Below are positions 26,177 to 35,190 of a DNA stretch of 64,000 nucleotides, one piece after another; positions within the stretch are counted from its first letter, which is position 1, and each line of letters opens with the position of its first letter. The DNA is from Micromonospora costi. Its GTDB lineage: Bacteria; Actinomycetota; Actinomycetes; Mycobacteriales; Micromonosporaceae. The notes beneath the pieces were generated by a model that did not search any database, was not told where the DNA came from, and saw only the letters and a list, made by a program, of their open reading frames with translations. The stretch is taken from positions 310,001 through 374,000 of the forward strand of contig NZ_RBAN01000004.1 of assembly GCF_003626655.1 (NCBI RefSeq), in the 5' to 3' direction. The position numbers were made by a program, and so were the translations under genes.

Positions 26177-28225
26177 ATGAAGCGGATCATCCGCGCGGCG
26201 CTGCCGCATACCCCACGACGCCGACGGCGTATGGTCGCCGCCGTCCTGGCGCTGGCCACGGCGCTCGCGGCGCTGCCCGGCGCCCCGGCCGGCGCCGCCG
26301 CCCGCGAGACCGGCCGGCCCGGGACGCGCCCGGTGGTGACCCGGGCCGCCCTCGATCCCCAGCTGGTCGCGGGCCGCGGCGCACACGTCGACTTCCTCGA
26401 ACAGGAGGCGGAGAACGCCGCCACCGACGGCGAGGTGATCGGGCCGGACCGGAACGCCTACACGCTCCCGTCGGAGGCTTCCGGCCGGCGCGCGGTACGG
26501 CTCGACCCCGGGGAGCACGTCGAGTTCACCCTGCCGGCCGCGGCCAACGCGATCACCGTGCGCTACAGCATTCCCGACGCGCCCGCCGGCGGCGGCATCA
26601 CCGCTCCGCTCGACGTCGCCGTGAACGGCAAGCGGATCCGGACGATGACGCTCACCTCGCAGTACGCGTGGCTCTACAACCAGTACCCGTTCAGCAACGA
26701 CCCCAACGCCGACCTGCTGCACCCTGACTGGTGGATCACCGAGTGCTCCTGCGTGCCCGCGGCCACCACCCCGTACCCGAGCATCGAGAAGCCCTTCCGG
26801 CCCAGCCACTTCTACGACGAGCAGCGGCTGCTGCTCGGCCGCACGTACCGGGCCGGTGACCGGATCCGGCTCACCGCGCCGCCGCGCACCACCGCCGCCT
26901 GGACGGTGGTCGACCTGCTCGACTCCGAACTGGTCGGCCCGCCGCGGGTGCGGCTGCTCGCCGCGAACGTGCTGGCCTTCGGCGCCGACCCGACGGGCGC
27001 CCGGGACTCGGCGCCGGCCATCGAGCGCGCCATCGCGTTCGCCCGGCGCACCCGGCTTCCCGTCTACCTCCCGCCGGGCACCTACCAGGTCAACCGGCAC
27101 ATCGTCGTGGACGACGTGACGATCGAGGGCGCCGGCAGCTGGTACACGATCGTCCGGGGCCGTGAGGTGGCCCTGCCCAGCCCCGCGCCGGACGGCTCGG
27201 TGCACACCGGTGTCGGCTTCTACGGCCGCGACGCCGCCGACGGCGGCAGCCGCAACGTCCACCTCTCCGGCTTCGCGATCGAGGGCGACGTGCGGGAGCG
27301 GATCGACACCGACCAGGTCAACGGGATCGGCGGCGCGCTGAGCGACTCGACCATCGACGGGCTGCACATCCGGCACACGAAGGTCGGCGTCTGGCTGGAC
27401 GGCCCGATGCGCAACGTGCGGATCACCAACACCATGATCGTCGACCAGATCGCCGACGCGGTGAACTTCCACACCGGCGTGACCGATTCCCTGGTGGCAC
27501 ACACCTTCGTGCGCAACACCGGCGACGACGGTCTCGCCATGTGGTCGGAGACGACGGCGAACGCCCGTAACCGGTTCGACCACAACACCGTGCAGTCGCC
27601 GGTGCTGGCCAACGGCATCGCGATCTACGGCGGCACGGACACCACCGTCTCGAACAACCTGGTCGCCGACCCCGTCCGGGAGGGCAGCGCCATCCAGGTC
27701 GGGTCCCGGTTCGGCGCCGAGCCGTTCACCGGGCACCTGCGGATCACCGGCAACACCACGGCCCGCGCCGGCACCTGGGAGCTGAACTGGAAGATCGGGC
27801 TCGGCGCCATCTGGTTCTACGCGCTCGACCGCAGCATCGACGCGCGGATCGAGGTGGTCGGCGACGCGTACCTGGACAACACCTACAACGCGATCATGCT
27901 GGTCAGCGAGTGGGCCGTGAAGGACCTCTACTCGATCAGCGACGTGCACTTCCGCGACGTCCGGGTCGACGGCACCGGCACCTCGGTCGTGAGCGCCCGC
28001 ACGGCCGGCTCGGCGTCCTTCGAGAACGTCGACGCGCGGCACGTGGGCGCGGTCGGGGTGAACAACTGCGGGTCGTTCCACTTCACGCCGGCCGGCTCGG
28101 AGTTCACCCTCGCCGACCTCGGCGGCAACGACGGTGGCTGGCTCGCCGACTGGCAGCTGCCGAACACCATCACCTGCGACGACCGTCCGCCGGTCGTCCC
28201 ACCGCCGCCGCCGTCCCGCTGGTGA
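26177..28225 (+). CDS. secreted beta-helix glycoside hydrolase, GH87 (mycodextranase/alpha-1,3-glucanase)-like
   Basis: A 682-residue exported protein. It has a long Arg-rich signal (HTPRRRRRMVAAVLALATALAALPGAPAGAAA), then a CBM35-type domain (about 70-265; QEAENAATDG, YTLPSEASGRRAVRL) with an unusual aromatic stretch (YAWLYNQYPFSNDP), and a right-handed beta-helix (about 270-640) opening FGADPTGARDSAPAIERAI. The helix carries repeated Asn/Asp-rich turns (TNTMIVDQIADAVNFHTG, NTGDDGLAMWS), where GH87 catalytic acids lie. The C-terminus is proline-rich. GH87 is the best guess; GH55 or another pectate-lyase-fold family is the alternative. A strong hairpin follows the stop. Confidence 0.78.
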   Translation: MKRIIRAALPHTPRRRRRMVAAVLALATALAALPGAPAGAAARETGRPGTRPVVTRAALDPQLVAGRGAHVDFLEQEAENAATDGEVIGPDRNAYTLPSEASGRRAVRLDPGEHVEFTLPAAANAITVRYSIPDAPAGGGITAPLDVAVNGKRIRTMTLTSQYAWLYNQYPFSNDPNADLLHPDWWITECSCVPAATTPYPSIEKPFRPSHFYDEQRLLLGRTYRAGDRIRLTAPPRTTAAWTVVDLLDSELVGPPRVRLLAANVLAFGADPTGARDSAPAIERAIAFARRTRLPVYLPPGTYQVNRHIVVDDVTIEGAGSWYTIVRGREVALPSPAPDGSVHTGVGFYGRDAADGGSRNVHLSGFAIEGDVRERIDTDQVNGIGGALSDSTIDGLHIRHTKVGVWLDGPMRNVRITNTMIVDQIADAVNFHTGVTDSLVAHTFVRNTGDDGLAMWSETTANARNRFDHNTVQSPVLANGIAIYGGTDTTVSNNLVADPVREGSAIQVGSRFGAEPFTGHLRITGNTTARAGTWELNWKIGLGAIWFYALDRSIDARIEVVGDAYLDNTYNAIMLVSEWAVKDLYSISDVHFRDVRVDGTGTSVVSARTAGSASFENVDARHVGAVGVNNCGSFHFTPAGSEFTLADLGGNDGGWLADWQLPNTITCDDRPPVVPPPPPSRW

Positions 28226-28231
28226 GCTACC

Positions 28232-28267
28232 GGACGCCGTCGGCACCGCCGGGTGCCGACGGCGTCC
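28232..28267. terminator. strong bidirectional terminator hairpin
   Basis: A perfect 16-bp stem (28232-28247 with 28252-28267) closed by a GCCG tetraloop, exactly between the convergent stops of the GH87-like gene (28225) and the SDR gene (28279). The symmetric stem can end transcripts from both sides. Confidence 0.85.
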
Positions 28268-28278
28268 CGGGCGGGGCG

Positions 28279-29133
28279 TCAGGCGGTGACGTGGGCGCTG
28301 TCGCCGCCGGTGGCGGCGAACGCGGTGCCGCTCACCATCCGCGCGTCGTCGGAGGCCAGGAACACCACGAGCGGGGCGACGTCCTCCGGCGCGAGCCACG
28401 GCACCCCGAGCGGCGTACGGGCGCGCAGCGCCTCGACGGCGGCTGGCTCGTCCCGGGCCACGTCGCCCGTCGGGGTGCGACCGGCCTCGCTGAGCGCCTG
28501 CGCGTAACGGTCCTGATGTCGGGTCAGCGTCGTGTCGACCAGGCCCGGGATCACCGCGTTCACGGTGATGCCGTGCGCGCCGAGTTCCAGCGCCGCCGAT
28601 TTCATGAGGCCGATGATCCCCCACTTCGACGCCGAGTACGCCGCGCCGGCCTTGGTGCCGTGCTGGCCCTGAGTGGAGGAGGTGAGGATGATCCGGCCGC
28701 CGCCCCGGGCCACCAGCAACGGCGCGAAGACCCGCAGCACGTTGGCGGTGCCGGTGAGGTTCACGTCGATCTGGTCGTGCCAGTCCGGGTCGGACATTTC
28801 CAGCAGCGGCCGGAACGCCTGGATACCCGCGTTGGCGAAGAGGACGTCCACCCCGCCCCACTCGTCACGTACCCGGTCGGCGACCGCCCGCACCTGGGCG
28901 ATGTCGCGCTGGTCGGCGGTCGCGGCGAGCCAGCGGCGCCCCTGCGCCGCGACCCGCCGGCCGGTCTCGTCGAGATCCGCGCCCGTGGCCGGCGCGTAGT
29001 CGAGGATCGGGCTCACCGGCGCGGCGATGTCGACCCCCGCGACGTCGGCGCCGGCCCGGGCCAGCGCGACCGCCGCGGCCCGCCCGATGCCCCGCGCCGC
29101 GCCGGTCACGACGGCGGTACGTCCCTCCAGCAC
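28279..29133 (-). CDS. SDR-family oxidoreductase, possibly mycofactocin-coupled type
   Basis: A 284-residue SDR: TGAARGIG cofactor loop, FANAGI in place of NNAG, catalytic Ser in LTSSTQGQHGTKAG, Tyr/Lys in YSASKWG. The long insert after the second beta-strand (DIAAPVSPILDYAPATGADLDE...) resembles the mycofactocin-dependent SDR subgroup, which holds its NAD tightly and passes electrons to mycofactocin; this assignment is tentative. GTG 29133 (VLEGRTAVVTG) follows a GAGG site; the longer frame upstream is low-complexity. The tail SGTAFAATGGDSAHVTA is normal. It lies 115 bp below the antiporter gene on the same strand. Confidence 0.88.
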   Translation of the reverse strand: MLEGRTAVVTGAARGIGRAAAVALARAGADVAGVDIAAPVSPILDYAPATGADLDETGRRVAAQGRRWLAATADQRDIAQVRAVADRVRDEWGGVDVLFANAGIQAFRPLLEMSDPDWHDQIDVNLTGTANVLRVFAPLLVARGGGRIILTSSTQGQHGTKAGAAYSASKWGIIGLMKSAALELGAHGITVNAVIPGLVDTTLTRHQDRYAQALSEAGRTPTGDVARDEPAAVEALRARTPLGVPWLAPEDVAPLVVFLASDDARMVSGTAFAATGGDSAHVTA

Positions 29134-29248
29134 GCCTCGTCCCTCGCCCACCTCGTCCTCCTTCCCGTGGCCGCTCCCCGCCACGCCTGCGTCCTCCGGT
29201 CGGCTCCCCGCAACGCCGCCTCCTCCGGCCGGCTCCCCGCGGCGCCCG

Positions 29249-30823
29249 TCAGTCCGACGGGGTCGGCCCGAGCAGCCGGATCTCCTCGATGTCCAGGGTC
29301 GCCTGGAGCTCCCGCAGCACCACGTCGTCGATCTCATTCGCGTCCCTCATCCGGGTGATCTCCCGGCGCTTGTGTTCGAGCACGCCGAGCCGCAGCTGGC
29401 GCTCGATCTCCCGGGCCCGCGGCTGGCCCTCCTCGCGCTCGGCGGCCTGGATGTCGTCCAGCAGCGCCTCGTAGTCGGTGCGGACACGGTCCATCACCTC
29501 CTCGTCGGCGCCGACCTGGGACGCGACGTCCGGCAACGCGGACAGGCCGGCCTGCCCGGCACGCACGCGTGCCCGCCGGACCTCGTCGACCCGCTGCTGG
29601 TCACCCATGAGCCCGGCCCAGCGGACGACCAGCGGCAGCGTGGTGCCCTGCACCAGCATGATCACCAGGATCGCCACCGCGGTGCAGAAGATGATGAGGT
29701 CACGCTCCCGGACGGGGTGGCCGTCGGCGGTCAGGGGCACGGCCAGCGCCGCGGCGAGGGACACCGCGCCCCGGAAGCCGGCCCAGCCGGCCACCGTCCG
29801 CACCCGTTTCGGCACCCGGGCCCGCCGTTGCGCCTCGGTGCGGATGAGCAACCGGATGACGTACGTCGACGCCCAGATCCAGGCCATCCGAGTCAGCACG
29901 ACCACCAGCGTGACCACCAGCGCGATGACCAGCGCGCGCCGGGTCGAGACGCTGGTGACGCTGCGCACCGCGCGGGGGATCTGCATCCCGAGCAGCACGA
30001 ACAGGCTGCCGTTGATGAGGAAGGTGGAGAGGTCCCAGAACGCGAAGGCCACCACGCGGGAGCGGGCCCGGATCACCCGCGGGCCGGCGTAGGAGAGGAC
30101 CAGGCCTGCGACGACCACCGCGAGCACGCCGCTGGCGTGCACGGCCTCGGCGAGCAGAAACCCGACGAAGGGGGTGAGGACGCTCAGGGCGCCCTCGCGC
30201 ATCGGGTCGTCGATCCGCTTGCGAACGAGCACCACCACCAGGCTGGCGGCCAGGCCGGCCGCGATTCCGCCCACGAAGGAGAGGGTGATCTGGCCGGTGA
30301 GGCTGAGCGCGGTCGGAACTGCGCCGCCCGCGAGCAGGCCGACCGTGACGGAGAAGAGCACGAGCGCGGTGCCGTCGTTGATCAGGCTCTCCGCGTGCAG
30401 GGTGGTGAGCAGCCGGCGCGGCATCCGCTTGGCGAGGCCGGAGACGGCGGCGGCGTCGGTCGGGGCGAGCACGGCGCCGAGCACCCAGGCGGCGGCCGGG
30501 TTCACGCCGAGGGCCTGCGCGGCCAGCGACACGGTGACCATCGTGAGCCCCACCAGCACCACCGCGAGAAGCCCGATCACCAGCAGGTTGGCCCGGATCT
30601 CGCGCAGGCTGGTGCTGAGTGCCTCCCGGTAGAGGATCGCCGGGAGGAAGAGCACCAGGACGACCTCGGGCTCGAGGACCACGTGCGACAGCGGGGGGAT
30701 CAGGGCCAGCAGGCCGCCCATGCTGATGAGCAGGACCGGGGGCGCGACCCGGTAGCGCCCGCCCAGCGTGGTGCCCACCAGCACGGTGGCGCCCAGCACC
30801 ACGAGCAGTACGAGCGCGCTCAC
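29249..30823 (-). CDS. Na+/H+ antiporter, CPA1 family
   Basis: A 524-residue cation/proton antiporter with twelve or so membrane segments in the first 390 residues. CPA1 landmarks are FLPAILYREAL, VLAPTDAAAVSGL (the Asp pair region) and ESLINDGTALVLF (the ion-binding ND). The C-terminal 130 residues are soluble, charged and helical (EREEGQPRAREIERQLRLGVLEHKRREITRMRD), a likely regulatory coiled domain. It exports Na+ in exchange for protons for pH and salt homeostasis. Starts at GTG 30823, divergent from the debranching-enzyme gene. Confidence 0.93.
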   Translation of the reverse strand: MSALVLLVVLGATVLVGTTLGGRYRVAPPVLLISMGGLLALIPPLSHVVLEPEVVLVLFLPAILYREALSTSLREIRANLLVIGLLAVVLVGLTMVTVSLAAQALGVNPAAAWVLGAVLAPTDAAAVSGLAKRMPRRLLTTLHAESLINDGTALVLFSVTVGLLAGGAVPTALSLTGQITLSFVGGIAAGLAASLVVVLVRKRIDDPMREGALSVLTPFVGFLLAEAVHASGVLAVVVAGLVLSYAGPRVIRARSRVVAFAFWDLSTFLINGSLFVLLGMQIPRAVRSVTSVSTRRALVIALVVTLVVVLTRMAWIWASTYVIRLLIRTEAQRRARVPKRVRTVAGWAGFRGAVSLAAALAVPLTADGHPVRERDLIIFCTAVAILVIMLVQGTTLPLVVRWAGLMGDQQRVDEVRRARVRAGQAGLSALPDVASQVGADEEVMDRVRTDYEALLDDIQAAEREEGQPRAREIERQLRLGVLEHKRREITRMRDANEIDDVVLRELQATLDIEEIRLLGPTPSD

Positions 30824-31124
30824 CTCGCACCCCCCGCCGTCGCACCGGTGACCCTGTCGTCACCACTGTCGCCGGTCGGGGCGGCCCGCGGAGGCTGAAC
30901 TCGCTGAGCAGGGGCCCTCGACGAGGATCGCGCTGGCCGATCGTGCCGTTGGCGGCCTGGACCTCCCTGCCGCGGCGCGGACACGCCGACGCGCCAGAGA
31001 TATCCAGGGTCACCTATATGAGCGGCGGGCGGCCGTCGTGTTGGTCGATGGCGCGGCGCGACCCGCCCACCGGCACATAGGCTTCCGCTGAACGGCATGT
31101 CCGGTTCACCGGCGGGAGGTGTAC
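30824..31124. other. divergent intergenic region, no feature recognised
   Basis: A 301-bp stretch between the outward-facing antiporter and debranching-enzyme genes, presumably holding both promoters. A short AT-rich patch (GGATATC near 30998; CTATATGAG near 31013-31021) is the only departure from high GC. No convincing operator, hairpin or small gene was seen. Confidence 0.5.
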
Positions 31125-33284
31125 GTGACCGCTGCGGGTGCACGACGCACGCCGGCGCAACCGTGGCCGGACAGCGCCGCCGCGCGGATCGCGAGCAGCG
31201 GCGCCTGCCGTGACCTGCCTCCGGAACTCGGACCGGACGCCGTGAGCGTGCTCGAGGGCCGCACCTTCATGTTCTCGAACGCGGCCGGGGACGTGCCCAG
31301 GGGCTCCATCGGAGGACTGGTGCACGACGACACCCGCTTCCTCGACCGGTGGGAACTCACCATCGACGACCTCCCCCTGCTGGTGCTGGGCTCCGGCACG
31401 GTCGACGCGTTCTCCGCCGCGTTCTTCCTCGCCAACGCCGCGCTGCCGACCCTGCCGGCCAACCGGGTGGGGGTCCGCCGGCAACGGTTCGTGGGCGACG
31501 GCCTGTACGAGCGGATCGAGCTGCGCTACTTCGGCATCGAGCCGGTCGAGTTCCGCCTCCGCCTCCTGGTGGGCACCGATTTCGCGGACCTCTTCGAGAT
31601 CAAGGAGTCGGGCCGGGACCGGTCCACGGAGATCGTCCGAAGCCACGAGCCGGACGGGTCGTTGCTGTGCTTCGCCTACCGCAACGGCGACTACTCGGCA
31701 GCCGTGCGGGTGCGGGCCGACCCGGCCGCGGACGAGTTGGACGGCGACTCGCTGGTGTGGCACCTGCGCATGTCCCGCGGTCAGGCGTGGCGCTGCGAGC
31801 TGCGGGTGCCGCTGCGCTGCGGCGACGAGGACCTGATACCCGTCGCGCGCACCTTCGGCGACGTCTTCGAACGGGATACCGAGGACCCGTCCAGTCGCTG
31901 GCTCGCGGCCAAGCCGATGCTCGAGGCGGCGTCGGACCGGCTCGTGGCGGCGTACCGGAAGTCCACTGCCGACCTGGTGTCGATGCGCATCGAGAAGCGC
32001 ATCCGGGGCGAGCCGGTCGTCCTTCTCGCCGCGGGGCTGCCCTGGTTCATGACGATCTTCGGGCGCGACTCCCTGATCACGTCGTACCAGACCGTCGCCC
32101 TGGGCCCGGACGTGGCGCGGGGCGCGCTCCTCGTGCTGGCCGCGCACCAGGCCCGCGACCACGACGACTTCACCGACCGGGAGCCGGGGAAGATCTTCCA
32201 CGAGTTCCGGTCCGGCGAGCTGACCCAGCTCGGGTTGAAGCCCTACCAGCCCTACTACGGCGGCGCCGACACCACTGCGCTCTGGCTGCTGTTGCTGTCC
32301 GAGTACTGGCGCTGGACGGGGGACGACGGCCTCGCGGTCGAGCTGCGGCCCAACGCCGAGGCCGCGCTGCGGTGGATCGACGAGTTCGGTGACCTGCACG
32401 GCACCGGCTACGTCGGTTACGCGACCCGGTCCCTCGAAGGTCTGGGGAACCAGTGCTGGCGGGACTCGGGCGACGGCGTGCAGTTCGCCGACGGCACCAT
32501 CCCGGCGCTGCCCATCGCCACCTGCGAGACGCAGGGCTACACGTACGACGCCAAGCTGCGGATCGCCGAACTCGCCGACGGCCCGTGGCGGGACCCGGCG
32601 CTGGCGAGGCGGCTACGGGCGGAGGCGGCGGCCCTGCGGGACCGCTTCAACCGCGACTTCTGGGTGCCGGAGCGCGGCGGCTACTACGCCGTCGGCCTCG
32701 ACGGCGACGGGCGGCAGATCGACTCGATGACGTCGAACATGGGCCATCTGCTCTGGAGCGGCATCGTCCCGCCGGACCGGGCGCAGCTCGTGGCCGACCA
32801 GCTCATGTCCGACCAGATGTTCTCCGGCTGGGGCGTACGCACCCTCTGCACCGACGACCGCGGCTACAACCCCATCGGCTACCACCTTGGCACGGTCTGG
32901 CCGCACGACAACGCCATCATCGCCGCCGGCCTCGCCCGCTACGGCCGGCACGACGACGCCTACCGCATCATCGCCGCGATGCTGGAGGCGTCGTCCTACT
33001 CGGAGCACCGGCTGCCCGAGGCGTTCTCCGGCTACGACCGTACGTTCGGCCGGCGACCGGTCCCCTACCCGACCGCCTGCAACCCGCAGGCGTGGGCCAG
33101 CGGGGCGCCGCTGCTGTTCCTGCGCACACTGCTGGGCCTGGACGTGGTCGACGGCCGGCTGGTGGTCGAGCCGCACCTCCCCGACGCGCTCGGCGGAGTC
33201 CGGCTGCTCGGGGTACCGGCGTTCGGCCGGCGCTGGAACATCCAGGCCGAGGGCACCCACGGCGAGGTGCTCCCCGCCGGCTGA
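31125..33284 (+). CDS. amylo-alpha-1,6-glucosidase / glycogen-debranching-like enzyme
   Basis: A 719-residue protein of the GDE family. An N-terminal GDE_N-type beta domain spans about 45-245 (VLEGRTFMFSNAAGDVPRG, GGLVHDDTRFLDRWELTID); a C-terminal (alpha/alpha)6 catalytic domain spans about 290-700. Catalytic-domain markers are GLPWFMTIFGRDSLITSYQ, KIFHEFRSGEL, YYGGADTTALWL and YHLGTVWPHDNAIIAAGL. Glucosidic debranching or another alpha-glucoside/rhamnoside hydrolysis in the cytoplasm is likely. GTG 31125 sits five bases after GGGAGG; GTG 31119 would overlap that site. There is no signal peptide. Confidence 0.88.
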   Translation: MTAAGARRTPAQPWPDSAAARIASSGACRDLPPELGPDAVSVLEGRTFMFSNAAGDVPRGSIGGLVHDDTRFLDRWELTIDDLPLLVLGSGTVDAFSAAFFLANAALPTLPANRVGVRRQRFVGDGLYERIELRYFGIEPVEFRLRLLVGTDFADLFEIKESGRDRSTEIVRSHEPDGSLLCFAYRNGDYSAAVRVRADPAADELDGDSLVWHLRMSRGQAWRCELRVPLRCGDEDLIPVARTFGDVFERDTEDPSSRWLAAKPMLEAASDRLVAAYRKSTADLVSMRIEKRIRGEPVVLLAAGLPWFMTIFGRDSLITSYQTVALGPDVARGALLVLAAHQARDHDDFTDREPGKIFHEFRSGELTQLGLKPYQPYYGGADTTALWLLLLSEYWRWTGDDGLAVELRPNAEAALRWIDEFGDLHGTGYVGYATRSLEGLGNQCWRDSGDGVQFADGTIPALPIATCETQGYTYDAKLRIAELADGPWRDPALARRLRAEAAALRDRFNRDFWVPERGGYYAVGLDGDGRQIDSMTSNMGHLLWSGIVPPDRAQLVADQLMSDQMFSGWGVRTLCTDDRGYNPIGYHLGTVWPHDNAIIAAGLARYGRHDDAYRIIAAMLEASSYSEHRLPEAFSGYDRTFGRRPVPYPTACNPQAWASGAPLLFLRTLLGLDVVDGRLVVEPHLPDALGGVRLLGVPAFGRRWNIQAEGTHGEVLPAG

Positions 33285-33381
33285 CCTCAACCGCGAGGCG
33301 GGATCGTCCAGAGTTCGTTGAAGGCGACGCTGTCGAAGGCGAGGGCGGGCCCCGCCGCGCGAGGTCCGACCGGCCGCGCCG

Positions 33382-33819
33382 TCAGCGGCGGCGCCGGGCG
33401 CGGGCCGTGGCCCGGGCGTTGGCCTTCTCGATGGCCCGCACCAGGTCGTCCCTCGCCATCGCCTCCGGGCTCTCGACGCCGACCTTCCGGGCCACCTCGT
33501 CCAGGTGGCCCTTGCTCGCGTTGGCGTCCACCCCCTGGGCGGTCTCCCGGGGCCGGTCGCGCGACGCGGGCGTGCCGAGGGCCGCCTGCGGATCCGACGG
33601 CCCCGGGCGTTCCTTGGGCTCCCAGTGGTCGCCCACCTTCTCGTGGGTGTGCTTCAGCGAGGCGTACGCGGTGCGGTGTGCCCGTTCGCCGTCGCCGTAC
33701 GTCTCCTCGGCCGACTCCAGCGTCTTCTTGTACGTGCGTACCGCCTTGTCGTCGGATCGGGCGACGGTCGACGGCACGTCGTGGCGCATCTGCTCGGCCT
33801 GCTCGTGCTTGTCGGTCAC
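33382..33819 (-). CDS. ChaB-like protein with C-terminal Rho-N/SAP-like domain
   Basis: A 145-residue, highly charged protein. Residues 10-72 resemble ChaB (DVPSTVARSDDKAVRTYKKTLESAEETYGDGERAHRTAYASLKHTHEKVGDHW). Residues 103-140 resemble a Rho N-terminal/SAP-like nucleic-acid-binding helix pair (GHLDEVARKVGVESPEAMARDDLVRAIEKAN), ending in a basic tail RATARARRRR. The linker is proline-rich. ChaB proteins are described as cation-transport regulators in E. coli, but the actinobacterial fusion more likely binds nucleic acid. It is monocistronic, facing the debranching-enzyme gene. Confidence 0.82.
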   Translation of the reverse strand: MTDKHEQAEQMRHDVPSTVARSDDKAVRTYKKTLESAEETYGDGERAHRTAYASLKHTHEKVGDHWEPKERPGPSDPQAALGTPASRDRPRETAQGVDANASKGHLDEVARKVGVESPEAMARDDLVRAIEKANARATARARRRR

Positions 33820-33873
33820 GGCGGCACCTCCCTGGGACGGATCGCGCCCGACGGTTACCCCGCCTCGGGCCCG

Positions 33874-35190
33874 CTACGCCGCCGGATCGTCGCCGTGCCC
33901 GAGTCGTGGGCGCCGGGGAGCGGTTTCCGGACCTGATCCGCCCGTCGGCGGGTCGGCCACGATCGTCCGCCCTCGGGCGGGGCAGTCCGCACCGATCGGG
34001 CCGGACGCGCCCGGACGGGCCGCCGTCGTACAACCCGCGGGTGTGGGACCGTGGGCCGGCCGTGGCCCCTCCGGGACCGCGCCGGTCGCGGCCGGCGGCA
34101 ACCGCCGGTGTGAACTCCCGGCCGATGGTGGGGCGGTGGCGGTGTTCTTCCCGGACGCCGACCGGGTCGGCGCCGGGTCGCGCGGACGCGGCGTCCGCCC
34201 GGTCAGGGTCGAGGGGTGGCTCGCGGAGGCCGGTTCTCCCGGCGTCGGGTCCGCCGGACCGGGGGTCCGGTCGGCCGGCGCGCTGGGCCGGCCCGGCGGT
34301 TCGGTGCCGCTGGTCGCGGAGCCCGCCAAGGTGGGGGTGGGGTCGGGAACGGTGGCCGCGATCCCCTGGTCCGCCGCCTCCTCCGGCGGCAGGACGGTCG
34401 GCGTCGGCACGACCGTTCCGAGCGGCGTGGTGGGCTGCAGTTGGCCGCGCAGGACCTCGATCTCGTCCCGCAGCCGGGCGGCCGTCGCGTCGTCACCGAC
34501 CCGGCTCAGCAGTGCGGCGGCCCGCTCGAGCTGGTCGCGGGCCGCGTCGTGCCTGCCCTCGGCGAGGTCACGCCGGGCCTGGTCGAGCATCCGGCCGATC
34601 TCCCACCGGGTCTGCAACGACTCGGCCCGGTCGGCGTGAACGAGCCGGGTGACCGGCCAGAGCGCCCCGCCCGGTTCGGCGTGGGCGGCGCCCAGCCAGA
34701 GCCCGCCGGCGACGCCGGCCAGGGCCACAGCGGCACCGGCGACCACCCTTCGTCGCCGCCGGCCGGTCGCGGACCCGCCACCGGCCGTGCCCGGGCCTCG
34801 GCGTGCCGCGCCCACCTGGGCGGCCGGCCGACGAGCTGCGCGGGTAGCGGCGGGTGCGGTGGTGCCGGCGGGTGCGGCGGTATCGGCGGGTGCCGTGGTG
34901 CCGGCGGGCGCGGCGCCGGGCGGGTGCGGGGGCCCGTCGGCCGGGGCAGCGTCGGCCGACGGTGACGTCCCTGCCGGCACGGCGGCGGCCGACTCCGGTC
35001 GGCAGATCGCGGCTTCGATCTGACGCGCCCGTGTCTCCACGTCGGACTGCCAACCGCCGAGCAATGGGGCGAGCGGATCGTCGACCGGGTGGTCGGCCGG
35101 AGGCGGCCCGCCGCGGCCGAGGGCGTCGAGGAGACGGTCGTCGCGCAGGACCGGGTCGTCCGGCTGAGGCGGCGGCAACTCGCCCGTCAC
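33874..35190 (-). CDS. anti-sigma factor, RsdA-like (single membrane span)
   Basis: A 438-residue protein overlapping its sigma gene by four bases. Residues 14-62 (DDRLLDALGRGG...DDPLAPLLGGWQSDVETRA) match the RsdA sigma-D-binding region. An Ala/Pro/Thr-rich linker follows, then an Arg cluster GRRRRRVVAG and one membrane helix (VVAGAAVALAGVAGGLWLGAA, about 147-167). After it comes a small helical domain (ALWPVTRLVHADRAESLQTR..., to 250) and a long disordered Pro/Ser/Thr tail, outside the cell. The last 150 residues are low-complexity. It likely holds the sigma factor at the membrane until proteolysed. Confidence 0.82.
   Translation of the reverse strand: MTGELPPPQPDDPVLRDDRLLDALGRGGPPPADHPVDDPLAPLLGGWQSDVETRARQIEAAICRPESAAAVPAGTSPSADAAPADGPPHPPGAAPAGTTAPADTAAPAGTTAPAATRAARRPAAQVGAARRGPGTAGGGSATGRRRRRVVAGAAVALAGVAGGLWLGAAHAEPGGALWPVTRLVHADRAESLQTRWEIGRMLDQARRDLAEGRHDAARDQLERAAALLSRVGDDATAARLRDEIEVLRGQLQPTTPLGTVVPTPTVLPPEEAADQGIAATVPDPTPTLAGSATSGTEPPGRPSAPADRTPGPADPTPGEPASASHPSTLTGRTPRPRDPAPTRSASGKNTATAPPSAGSSHRRLPPAATGAVPEGPRPAHGPTPAGCTTAARPGASGPIGADCPARGRTIVADPPTGGSGPETAPRRPRLGHGDDPAA

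Noticed and set aside
29134..29248. Direct repeats TCCTCCGGYCGGCTCCCCGC between the antiporter and SDR genes
   Set aside because: Two imperfect copies in GC-rich sequence, with no pairing or position that suggests a function; slippage is enough to explain them.
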